Origin: Loxodes magnus
Lineage: Eukaryota; Ciliophora; Karyorelictea; Loxodida; Loxodidae
Direction of reading: 5' to 3'
Length of the DNA stretch: 64,000 nt
NCBI GenBank assembly: GCA_946699065.1
Contig: CAMPDV010000297.1
Span: 1 to 64,000, forward strand
Program-made: the position numbers and the translations under genes
Shown: piece by piece, positions 40,741 through 51,918 of the stretch
Position numbering within the stretch: position 1 is the first letter of the stretch
Layout of the letters: each line of letters opens with the position of its first letter
The notes under the pieces: model-generated
What the model saw: the letters and a program-made list of their open reading frames with translations, nothing else
Databases searched by the model: none
Told to the model about the DNA's origin: nothing

Positions 40741-41264
40741 TAATCATTTTTATTTATTTATTATTTATTATTATATTTAAAATTTCATCTAAAATACACC
40801 AGTATAAATATGATTTTTAAATTAAGTTAAAAAATTTAGGTTAGATAGAAAATTAAGATTAAATTTTGAAATTAACTAGCTTAAAACTTCATTTAAGAAA
40901 AAAATAAATCAATAAAATATTAGGTCATTGAATGGATATTAATTCAGACATAATTATCTTAAATATTGTCCAAAAATAACTAAATTAAAATGTTTTGAAA
41001 AATGAAATCGAACCAAAAACTGACAGGCATTTTATAATAACTTTTCCAAGCTTTATAACTTTGAAATAAAAGTATTTAATTAATTTTAAATTAATAAAAT
41101 ATTTAAAGTAAATCTAATAATTTAGATCATAATGTGATAATAAAAAGAATTCTATAAAACTCAAAATACTAAATAAAAAAAATTATAATTATTATCTATA
41201 AAAAAAATAAATACATTAATTACTGTAAATAGAGAACTCAAAGTTATTTGGAATTAATGAAAAA
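40741..41264. other. AT-rich spacer
   Basis: Between the GC-rich block and gene E. I see no gene, RNA or repeat in it. Confidence 0.55.
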
Positions 41265-42345
41265 ATGTATTTATACTCTGACCGTAATAAGTATGCTACT
41301 CCCTAACATTTTAAAATGCTTTGCCGCTTGTTTATGTTATCTAAGGCTGAAGGAGATGAGCATGTGACTTGAATTGTAATGAGAGAAATATGTAGTGCTA
41401 AAGAAAAATAAACAAGAGCATGTGTACAATGGCAAGAAAGATTTTACAGTCACCTATATCTCTGTTTTTAATAAGTCCTGCTGTATAGATTTCAACAAAC
41501 TTCCATTTAAACATATTATGATAAATTTTTTCAGTTTCTACTTTAAAATATGAAATGAAATTATGAATTATCCAGAATATGATATAAAAAACTCTTTGAA
41601 TGCAATTGGAACTAAAATAATTTATTTCTTTAATAAGTAAAAAAGATGTTTAAGTTTATGGAAAAAATAATGAAAAATATATAACGATTTACAACTAACT
41701 TATTATTGAGAACTTTGTAGAAAAAAAATAAGAAACAAATTTAATTAAGAAGCAACTTTACGCTATAGAAACATTCCACCGAACATATAACAGAGAGTAA
41801 TTTGAATGGCTTTAGAAATGTTAAGAAATAAATTATACTGAACTTAGCAAGAAATATAGGCAAGAAATCTTCTCACTCTTTAAGTTGCAAATTCATCCTC
41901 ATAGTTTTCAGTATGACTAGCATTTAAGTCATTATTCTGTGAAAGTTAGCTTTGTATGCATGGAAGATAAGAAACATATTAATAAATCTTCAAATTTTTT
42001 TGCTATTTGGACTTACTTAGAAATCTTTCGGATAAATTCTTTGATAAAAATTAGTAAAAAATGAAGCATATGACTAAATATACATAAATTAACAACTTAT
42101 TTCTAATCTAAAAGAAGAAATGAATCTTCAATTTAAGGTTTTCATAGAAAGTTACAAAGAAAAAACAATTAATATTTATAAAAAACACATCAAATCAGAC
42201 AGAGTTTTAGTTAGAACAAAAAAATGTTTTATTAGCAATGATGAAAAGCAAAAGCAATAAGAAAAAAAAGAGAAGATAAATTTAACATAAATAGGCTTAG
42301 CCTTGCATAAAACGAAGTATATGATACAAATTTGAAGCTTAAAAC
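41265..42345 (+). pseudogene. Gene E: unknown protein, coding signal across shifted frames
   Basis: Coding-like composition (many Glu, Asp, His, Tyr and Trp, more G/C than flanks) moves between frames. It starts MYLYSDRNKYATPQHFKMLC from 41,265, continues in the next frame with NGKKDFTVTYISVFNKSCCI near 41,430, then in the third with GKNNEKYITIYNQLIIENF from about 41,660, AIETFHRTYNREQFEWLQKC near 41,770 and KYRQEIFSLFKLQIHPHSF. A last part reads NLQFKVFIESYKEKTINIYK to about 42,345. The changes fall near A-runs. TGA occurs in HVTWIV and KIWNEI. No family is recognised. It is the best place in the element to look for a diverged mobilisation enzyme. Either a pseudogene or a gene with very short introns; the borders are approximate. 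Confidence 0.45.
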
Positions 42346-42661
42346 ATAAATTTTTTTAATAATGTAAAATGTTAGAAAATATTTAAAAATAATAAAAGAT
42401 TGAGACTAAATAATAAAATATATTTTTCATAAAAGTTAATTTTATATGGCTTATAAAAATATTTGCATAATTTAAACTTTATCTCTAAAATTTAAGTTTT
42501 AAATTATAAATAGTTAAAAATAATTCGAAATAATATAAAAAATAACACAAAAAAATTTATAATAAAGAAAATTTAATGAAGAAAGGTATTAAAATTATAT
42601 TTAAAAATAAACTTAAAATTTAAAATTTAAAACTAAAGAATTATAATAAGCTAAAAAACAT

Positions 42662-43913
42662 AAAAATTAAATTAATAAACCTTTAAAACATAATGAAGTT
42701 AAGCTAAAAAATGACTAAATTTAAAATATTTTTTAACTAAAATAAATTAAAGAGATAAACAAAAATATATATTAAAAATGATATAAATATAAAATTAAAG
42801 TAACACTATATCTTGACTAAAAGATTTAATTATAATCATAAAATAATCATATTATTACCTTATTTTTCTTTTATTATTGAATAAAAATATATAAATATTA
42901 AGAAACTTAATCTTGCTTGAAAAGATAGTTCCAAAAATGTTTTAATAGTTCTTTAAGTTCCTTTTAAGCATATTTAATTAATTTCTTAATAGATGCTTTC
43001 AAAAGCAGAAAAATATATAAGCCAGTTTAATAAATATTGAGTAAGATTATAGCTTAAAATATAATATATAAATAAGTTTAATATGCTAAAGTTAAATTTA
43101 TTTTTCATAAAAAAGAAAATATAAAAAATAACTTAAATGCTAGATAAGTTTATTAACGAAATTTATAATAGAAAAATATAACTAAAGAGTTAATTGATAT
43201 TTATATAATTAATGTCTTAGTTGTCTAAATATTCAAATGGTAATCAATTTATAAGCAAATTATTTAAAACCTAGAAAAATATAAAAGATTAATGAAAATC
43301 TCAAGAATAAGCTGCTAAAATTAGACTTTAACTAAACAGATAACTTTTAAGTAAAGATTTAAATTTTCACATAACCCTTTACATCTAAATAGTTTGTATA
43401 AAAATATAAAATAAATGTCTTTACCATAGTTTTTAATTATAAATTTAATATTATTAAGATTTAAATAAGAGTAATTCCCCAGTTTTAATTAGCAATAAAT
43501 ATAGCAAAATTAAGTAGAAATAATAAATAGATTAATTAATTTGAATATAAAATAAAGAATCTAAAATTAAATATAATAAATTATTATTTATAAAGCATAA
43601 ATATAAATAATTTTATGTCTATAATTTATTAAATATCTTGCTTTATAATTTACAACTATAAAATTAAACAAATGCTTTTATATTAAAAAATTATTTTCAA
43701 ATTTAATGCTATTAAATGCTTCTTCTCCAGTTAGAAATAAATCTTCTTATTTTACAAAAAATATTTTTTAATTAATAATTAAAAGCAAAAATATTATAAA
43801 GCTTTTATATTAAATTTTACTGTGAAGCTTTATTTTAATAAAATCAAATATTTTTGCTTTCTTTTCATTTTATAAAAATAACTAAAATTCATTTAAAAAA
43901 TTATTAATATAAA
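42662..43913. other. AT-only inner part of right arm
   Basis: Mirror of 37,558-38,807. No gene seen. Confidence 0.6.
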
Positions 43914-44595
43914 ATGGAAAATTACTTACAAAAAATCTCTTCTCAAAAAGAATCATCTTAGTCAAGCTACGATCAATAAAAAATACTTTAAGAACTCCAA
44001 GTCAAGCAACTAGAAAATTTTAAACTTTTAAGAACTGTATAAGAACTCGAAAGAAAAATTGAAAACTAATGATTAACTCATAAGAAAGAAAATTGAAAAT
44101 AAATAACTAGGAATTATCTAGAATAAAATAATTAGAAAAAATTTAATAAATTCGTAGAGTTAACTGAAAGCATATTACTGCAAAAAATGGAGATGAATGA
44201 TCTGATGGATGTAGAGCAACAGACTACAACAAATTATATTCTCTATTGGAAAATAATGAGATGTTGATACTGCAAGCGACCAGGGTAATAAGTTAGAAGC
44301 TGCTTCTAATTCTAATAAAAATAAAAGAAAATAGTAGAAAACAAACGGAAAAATATTTTCAGGATCTATTGCAATCAAGACGGTAAACTACAAAAGTAAA
44401 AAATACTCCAGCTAAACAAAGAAGCTCCAAACATATAGCATGCAATTAACGAATTTAATAAGAAATGAATGGGAATCGATCTAAAAGAAACTCTCAGAAA
44501 AAAATGACTAAAAATGCTTAGAACGTATGATAAACAAGATCCAAGCAAATATGAAGTCTCTTTTAATTAACTTTAAACTTTTGATTTGTGATTAA
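43914..44595 (+). CDS. Gene B, right copy: frameshifted relative to left copy
   Basis: Mirror of 36,877-37,557, starting MENYLQKISS at 43,914. It carries Ala-to-Val (GCA to GTA) near 44,212 and a net one-base insertion at about 44,383 (GGTAAACTAC), which shifts the frame after the knuckle. The knuckle itself, with TGA for Trp and TAA at the His position, is unchanged. The left copy is therefore the better candidate for a functional gene. Confidence 0.6.
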
Positions 44596-44881
44596 CCAAA
44601 TAAAAGTGAAATCACGTAAAATAATTAATTCTTTCATTAAATAAAATTATATCACTTTTAGTTATAATTAAGATTTAATTTCTCATTTAAATTTTACAAT
44701 ATTTCAAAATCTCATTTTCTAATAATTTCTGCTAGATCGTAATCTTCTATTATTTTTATACATTTTTTAACAAGAACAAAATTTAATAAAAGCATAATTT
44801 ATTTTAATTAAGAACTTCTTTGGTATATCTAGATATTATAATGCAAATCTTTAAACTTTTTAAATTAAATTAAAAATTTTA

Positions 44882-44979
44882 AGGCTAATGGAGTGTTCCC
44901 TTAAAAGATCCATAACCCCCTGTATTACCTTTTACAGGGTCTCGGACTCCTCGGTGTCTCCACCCAAATTCACTTCCGA
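44882..44979 (-). other. GC-rich hairpin cluster at 3' end of gene A, right
   Basis: Mirror of 36,492-36,589. The CCCTGTA/TACAGGG, GGTG-GAGA-CACC and CTCGGA/TCCGAG stems are all retained. Confidence 0.5.
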
Positions 44980-45678
44980 GCTTTCTGAACGGTCTTGGAT
45001 TTATCTTCTTACGTCATAATTAACCATCCGAGGAAGGATAAAACATGGTCAATTCATTTCAAATCTTTTTTCTAATTTCCTTATTTCCCTAGCATCTTCT
45101 TCAAAGATGATATTGACTGCCACATATGTAGCACTTTTTTTCGAAGTATTTTTCTTAAGTCATTGGTTGTTCTTCTATTATTATCGAATCTTGAATTTTT
45201 TTATGGCTATTAGCTCTCTAATTTCTCTAACCTTTGCTTAATTTCTTTAACTTACTAAAAGGAATTTTCATATTTTTTAAAATCTATTCCCATTTATTCA
45301 TCTAGTCTAACAATATCGCATTCTATTTCTTGATTTTTGTTATTGATATCCTATTTTGTAACAAATTCAGTATGTGACTTCTCATCGTCCACATGATCTT
45401 ATAAATCTTGTTATAAACTGATAACATAATGCTCGAGATTCTCGACTTTGTCAGTGTAGTCGAAAATAATCTCCACGAGTTATTCCTTGTCTAAATTCAT
45501 TAGTTGATAAAATGTATGCCTCTTTTTAGGAATTTTTGCAGGTAGTTATTTTTCTTCTTATATTTAGCAATATTTTTTCTTTTAAATCTTAGTTGGTGTT
45601 TGTTAATTTTAGAAGAGATTGATCAGTAGTATTACGAGTAATCTTTACGATAAGAAAACCTTTGTTCCAACTCTCCAT
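44885..45678 (-). CDS. Gene A, right copy: gag-like coiled-coil protein with CCHC knuckle (one frameshift)
   Basis: Mirror of 35,795-36,587, starting MESWNKGF at 45,678. The same frame change at the A-run occurs (T7 on the plus strand near 45,200), so it predates the arm duplication or was copied by conversion. The knuckle Cys codons are TGT and TGC where the left arm has TGC and TGT; the final TAA is TAG. These are the patterns expected of a translated sequence with TAA/TAG as Gln. Confidence 0.7.
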
Positions 45679-46337
45679 TTTTCTCTTTTTTTTAAACTTT
45701 AAACTTAATATTTATAAATGTATTTTAAGATATTAAAAATATTAAATTTAAAAAATAAAGATTTTGCAAAATTTTAAATAAATGTAGAGAATCTTAAATT
45801 TTTTGTGTGTATAAAAGTAAAATATCATTTAAAATTATATTTAGTAAGATTATAAAGCATTTTATAAAATTTGTTTTTAAAGCTTAAACTAAACAAATTA
45901 AAATTTATTTTATTTAGGTTGAGATTTAATGAATTCTTAAGCAGCTTAGCAAATAATTATATCTTATTATACTCATCTGATTTATTCAAACTAATATTTT
46001 GCAGTTATGGTTTTTATATGTATCACTCCTTATTCCTTTATTTATTTCACGGTATTTTTTTAATTTTCCTTGCTTTGAGTATATGAAAAGCAAATGATTT
46101 TTAATTACTTAATATTAAAAAATAATCTTAGTTATAATAGCAAAATACTTGAGTTTGGAAGAGTTAAAAGATTATGTTTAAAAATGAATTAATAACATAG
46201 AAAAATGTATATTTCTTGCTTATAATTTAAAATAAGCTTTGCGCACTTTTATATAGGCAATAATTAAAACTGAAAGAGAATTGATGATATAGATTAGTTT
46301 AACTAATTTAAAAGAATTATAAATAATAAAATTAATG
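45679..46337. other. AT-rich leader of right arm
   Basis: Mirror of 35,135-35,794. A 71-codon open frame at 45,871-46,086 is hydrophobic by composition only and has no support as a gene. Confidence 0.5.
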
Positions 46338-46341
46338 TTAA
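46338..46341. repeat. TTAA target-site duplication, right
   Basis: TTAA within GTTAAC at the outer edge of the right arm; beyond it the reverse transcriptase frame continues without disturbance. Confidence 0.8.
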
Positions 46342-49300
46342 CAAAGGTATCTAATTCTCCACATATGCAAATCTCAGAGTATTTGATTTTAAAGTGTCTT
46401 TGTTATAAGTCGTATTAAAAATGATAGTAAAAGGTTCTAAATTTATAAATAGAAATTATTTCTCTAATCATAAATTTATTTAGTTTCGTATATGTATAAA
46501 ATGGAAACTATCTTGTTTCTTTATTAATATCTTCAAAGTAAAAGTGTGCAGTTTACATTGATCTCATCTTTTCTGTAGCATCTTAAAAGAACTTCTCTTA
46601 GATTTTGTTATAAGCTTTACTCAAAAATAATTTGCTGTCTTCAATATTCTATACATCTATTTCAAAAAGTTAAGTTAATTTCTCCAAGTTTTTAAAATAT
46701 TTCAGATTAGCTATTTTTGTTTTGTTAAATAAAAAGGTAATATCAGATTCAGGATTTGTTTATGTTTCTTATCATAATTTTACGTAAAACTTTAAATATC
46801 TCATTGCTATGTAGTACTCAAAAGGTATTCAGTTCAAATCAATAAAGCATGATTCATTAAACGTTGAATTTGGACTTTAGAATGCATATCTTGCTACTTT
46901 TCTTTAACTAGTATGTATGTCTTTTTTTATTTTTCCAATGCCCCTTAAAATCGTCCATGGAATAACTTCCGAGCCATATTCTGTTTTAGGGAGTTAAAAG
47001 ATTTGAAAAATCTACTTAAAGTTGTAAGGAGTGATATTCTAATATTTGGACAATTATATCAAGGATCCATTAACACATTTCTTATATTTTTACACTATTT
47101 CTTTGCAATGGACTTTATAATATTCGTTTTCATGGAAAGTATATCCTAAATAAGTTATCCTCTTAGATCTTTTAATTTCTTAATTATTCAAACTTATGTT
47201 AACATTAATGTCTTCTTTTTTTTAATTCTTAGTTTTAAAGCATATAAAATCACACTTACTAACATTTATGCTCAGTTTTACTCATCCAAATACTTTACAC
47301 GTTGCTTTAATCAATAGATTCATATTATCTTCATTGGAAATCAATAATAAATTATCTGCCCAAGCTTTAGTAACAAATATGCGTCCACAGATTTTAAAGC
47401 CAAATCGTTTTTAATAAGTTTCTAAGTACCTGATAACAATATCGTAAAATATAATAGATAGAACTGGACCATGGGAACTTCCTTACAATACTCCATTACT
47501 ATATTATAAATTTCTTAAAAGAGTACCATCTAAAATGAATCTAATATCTAGATTAAGATGAAATGATTCGAAGCAGTTTATTAGGGCAAGAGGTAGTTTT
47601 ATTCTGCGTAAATGATGAAACAATAGTCTTCTGTTAATAGTGTCAAACATCTTTTCTACATCTATAAGAGTTGTAAGTAAGTGCTTTTATTTCCCCCATC
47701 TTTTGTGTAAATCAATAATTGATTATAAAGTTCAGACATGATGCATTGTTTGTCTACTCTTTAGAAATCCTTATTAAGAGGGGTGCATAATTTTACGCTA
47801 ATAAATATACCCATAGAGTCTTTAAGTTAGTACTTTATCATATATTTTTAAAATTACATTTATGAGCGCAATTGGTCTTCAATTTTTTCAATCGCTCTTT
47901 GATTCTTTCTTGTAAATTGGAAGAATTCTTACTTATTTAAGTTAATCAGGTATTTTTTACTTTCTCAACATATTATTAATGAACTTTAACAATACAAAAT
48001 GAAATTTCTTATTAGCGTATTTAATAAGTTCTGCTTTTATGCCATCTGCTCCTGATGATTTATTATTCGCTAGTCCTTTTATGGTTTCCTGAATTTCTTT
48101 AAAACTAATAAGATCTAATCCTTACAAATAAGAAGCCTATTATTCTTTTACAAAGGTGCAACTTTTGAAAATATTATCAATCCTTTAATTGCTGCTTTTT
48201 AGTTCTTCTTCATCAATAATCTTATGTTTGTCAAAAACATTACTTTCCCTATTATTAATAAATTAAGCAAATCCTTCTTGATCCATATGCATATAGTTTC
48301 TTTTCCTAGGGTTTAAAAGTTTCCTTGCTTATTTAAACATTTTTTAAGGAGACTAATTCATTAATTCTCTATTTTTCTTAGCCTATTTTTACTTATATTA
48401 TCAGTAATTACGTTTATATCTATTAAATTTTTTTGTTTTTGCTTATGCTAGCTATATTACTTCTTGATTTGTTCTTCCCTGCTATATTAACGCATTTTAA
48501 TAAGCTATTTATGCTTATTTGGCAGCATTAAAACTATTGATTATCCTTCAAGAAAGTTTATTATAATTAGTATTTTAAAGAACTTATCCAAGTACCAGAT
48601 TAGCATTATTATAGAGAATTTGCAGAATATAATTGTATTAATCTTCTAAGTTATTTTCTTCAATTGCTTCAAAGCCAACTAAACATCCGTTAAATGTATC
48701 CTAATATTCTTCTCTTATTATCATATTTTATAGTTTCTATATCTTAAAGTTAACTCTAGGAGCAAGTATTGGCGGGTCTCTATTAATGTTTTAAATATGT
48801 AACTATAGTAAAATTGGGAAGTGATCTGTGTCAAGTCCACTACTAGGTAAAGTTATAAAGTTAGAGAATTGATTGATGTTAATATGATAATTAGATATAA
48901 CATAATCATTGCAATAAGTTCTATAATTAGCCCTACTTCTAAAAGTATCGAAAATAGGATTGTTAATTATCTATAAATCTTATTCTTCAATAAAATTTTG
49001 TAATCTTAAACCGTTATCTTATTAATTCTGTACATAATTGCTACCATAACCATGTAGCAGAGCGTTAAAGTCTCCCATTAGTATTATTCCTTTATCTTCT
49101 ATTACTCTAAGGATATTTTCTAAATGTTAATATGATTAATCTTTAAAAGATATTGGCTTTTCATTTGTTGGCATATAACATGTCGCAAAATATATGTTAT
49201 TAGCTTTAATTACAAGAAATCTATCATCTTGTCCTCCAAAATCAATTTCAAATTAGCCTGAGTCCAGATCATCTTTAACAAGAAGACATACTCCACCAGC

Positions 49301-51835
49301 TCTTGTACTTTAATTACAATTTTTATAATAGGTTCTATATCCGCGAATCTATATTGGAATAAAGTCTGAATGTTATCATGTTTCATTAATGGAAAATATA
49401 TCAATTTAATGTTATAAAGTAAACTGTTAAATACTATATTATTTAGTAGATATTTAATTCATATTGCAGTGAGATAAGTTTAAAATCTCTCTATTTGATC
49501 CTCCTTTAAGTCCTGGGTCATAAATGCAGAGGACTTTTTGACCATTTTAAGTTTAAATATGAAGTAAATTAGGAGCTTATCGTATTGTATTTCTATAGCA
49601 TATTATAATAAATAAAGTCGATGAATCATATTCTTATAATAACTATTTATCTATTTTAATTGGTACTGAGTTTCCATCACATGTCGCACGATTTAATCTA
49701 GAAGATAAAGTAATGAATCTATTTTCTATAGTTGTTAAGAGATTCTGCTTTTATCATTATTTTGATCGTAAGTATTGTATAAATTAATCGCTTTTAAAAT
49801 TATACTTCTTTAATAACTCTTCAATATCAATATTTTACATATAGAAATTATGTTATGTTGGACTTAAAAATGCTTAATTAAGTTATGCTTCTTTTCAGTT
49901 TCTCTTGCCATTTTATGCTATCGAAATCTAATTAGTAAAAAGAGGTTGAACTTAGTCATTCTTGATTATAAAATCTGATGTATCTCTATTTTAATTTTAT
50001 TATGCATAATATAAATCACTTAATTAAATAGTCTAACTAGCTTAATTTTATTTTTAGTATTTTAGCATTTATTGAGACATATCTTCTTTCTTTTGTTTTT
50101 AAAGTTCTGATATTCTTGCATATGCATCAAGTTTACGTTCAATTTCACGTTCATAATCTTGTGTCAATTAAGAATATCTAATGTTCAGATTATTATAAAC
50201 TTCTTACATTTTAAATTCATTTTATTTAAGATTTTATAACTCTTAAAAGGAAAGATCAAGTTATTAGTTAATAATTTCCGTTATAGTTCCGCGATCATTC
50301 TTATAACAACATGTTTCAGTTTAAATTAACTAGTTAAAAGCTTCATTAACAACAGATTAGGAATTGAGTTTAATCATTTCTACTTCTGATTAATCTTAAT
50401 TTTGATAACAAATGTTCTCTTTAAATTAATAATCACAAGATTAATCTTAATTATTTCAATCTAGTTTAGTTAAACTTTAAATTTCATACTAAAACTTTCT
50501 GTTCTTATCGAAATCTATTGAACTTTCATTCTCTTTTTCATTTTTGTGTATAATTTTACGTTTTTTTGAAGGAAATGTATTCCAGTTTGATTGGCATTTT
50601 CTTTTTAAATAGTTAAATTTTTTTTCAAATATAAAATTAATATTAATAATACTATCTTGAACTTGAGGCATATTAATTTGATTCTATTAAATTTTGGACC
50701 AAGGCTTAGTTTCTATTTGGAATAATTTCTCCCTTAATTCTCTATTAGTCCTCAATAATTGTTTTTCTTTTTCTTCTTATTTTTAACTGCTACTAATGTA
50801 ATTAAGATTTAATTATTAATAATATTACATCAGATCCTAAAAATTTTAATCTTAGGAGTTGACTTAACAAAACTTATCAAATTATTAATTTTGTATAGTG
50901 TTAGTTGTATTTGTTGTATTGTCTTCACACTATATTATTTAGGTTTAAATTTGCTTATCTAAACTTAATCCTTTTGCTTGATTTTATTCTTAAAAAATAG
51001 GTTAAAGTGCAACATATTGTTCTTAATTGTTGTTTAAATACAATAAACAATTTTATTAATTCTATTCTAGCAAACTCTAAATAACTAATTATTTTTATTA
51101 TAATTATAATTATATTCATAGACTTTAATCAGAGTTCTGTTTACTTTTCTTATCATTTTCTTAGCTTATTTATAGAAAACTATTAAATAAATCCTGATAT
51201 TAGATAGTCAAGAATTAGATAAGTTATTGTTGTATTTGTTCTCTAGTAATTGCCTTTTTTAATTAGATTTCACTATCTACTTTTTAATCAGAAATATTTA
51301 TAAGTTAAACTTCAATATTGTTTAAAGTATTTAATTATGGTTATTTAATGGTATTTTATGCTTAATTCTGTTAATTATTTGAAATAATATCTTAAGTTAT
51401 ATCTTAAGTTATCTTAATATCTTCTAATATTTCTAGCTCTTTAGAGGATTCTATATCTTAATTATACATATCTTTTATAGATATTTTTTAAATCTATGCC
51501 GGTAACAAGGCGGGAAACTTATTCTTTTTTCTATAGGAGTATTATTTTCCTTTTAAGGTTTTCTACAATAAATTCCCACGTTTTAGAGCTGTACTTATTT
51601 GCTTTAAAGGAATTCGAAGGTATTTGTTTATAGGTTATTAGTTACAGCTTCTTAATAAATTTCTTAATAAGTTCATAATTTCTTTAAGTCTCTAAAGTTA
51701 AATATAGTCTAAATCTATTCCTTTAATGTTATCTAGCACCTGCCTATGCTAATCCTTTTAGAAAGCAGCTTCTTTATTTTGAAATAAAGAAGAGTCGCTA
51801 AGAATAAATTCTTGCGATTTTATTTATTCCTCCAT
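46338..51835 (-). CDS. Non-LTR retrotransposon ORF2: APE-type endonuclease and reverse transcriptase
   Basis: One unbroken frame of about 1,830 codons from ATG 51,835 (MEEQIKSQEFILSDSSLF). Residues 1 to about 760 are polar, with an NLS-like PSKKRKIIHK near 422. The endonuclease follows: CNMNQIS about 790, INETW with Trp820 as TGA (49,376-49,378), RAGGVCLLV, MGDFNA (Asp922) and TDHFP (about 1004). The reverse transcriptase follows: KNWRPIAL with Trp1319 as TGA (47,879-47,881), HPSQQGFLKSRQT, LIDVEKMFDTI (Asp1392), NGVLQGSSHGPVLS and AWADNLLL (Asp1494), where YADD is usual. The C-terminus reaches CICGELDTF (1823) and is cut by the TTAA element. Such enzymes nick DNA and copy element RNA at the nick. 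The N-terminal region is unusually long. WADN in place of xADD casts doubt on activity. Confidence 0.93.
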
Positions 51836-51918
51836 TTTTTTTCCTATGAAAATAATATTATTTGCTAAAATTTGGTTATTATATTTTAAAAATATAAATT
51901 TAATTTAAAAATTAATAT
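51836..51918. promoter_or_regulatory. 83-bp divergent intergenic region between ORF2 and gag copy
   Basis: Only 83 bases separate the start codon of the minus-strand ORF2 (51,835) from that of the plus-strand gag-like gene (51,919). The stretch is AT-rich. A shared two-way promoter is the simplest reading if both are transcribed; no defined motif is seen. Confidence 0.4.

Larger units (their letters stand above)
35134..46337. mobile_element. 11.2-kb TTAA-flanked element with long terminal inverted repeats
   Basis: Both ends start CATTAATTTTATTATTTATA reading inward and lie next to TTAA (35,130-35,133 and 46,338-46,341). Arms of about 3.67 kb are almost identical; the centre of about 3.85 kb is single-copy. 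It interrupts the end of the minus-strand reverse transcriptase frame. Reducing element plus one TTAA to a single TTAA restores a continuous frame (GTT AAC ACT AAA ATG), which strongly supports a precise TTAA insertion. TTAA duplication is the hallmark of piggyBac-family elements, and domesticated piggyBac transposases cut ciliate internal eliminated sequences. I see no DDE transposase, integrase, polymerase or recombinase motif, so it is either non-autonomous, of a new type, or an eliminated sequence assembled from retroelement genes. Confidence 0.88.
42662..46337 (-). repeat. Right terminal inverted repeat arm
   Basis: Mirror copy of the left arm, with genes A and B in reverse orientation. 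Its gene B has a one-base insertion relative to the left copy (GGTAAACTAC against GGTATCTAC, near 44,383). Confidence 0.93.

Noticed and set aside
49210-49404. 64-codon minus-strand frame within ORF2
   Set aside because: Out of phase with the endonuclease motifs NETW and RAGGV; a shadow of ORF2.
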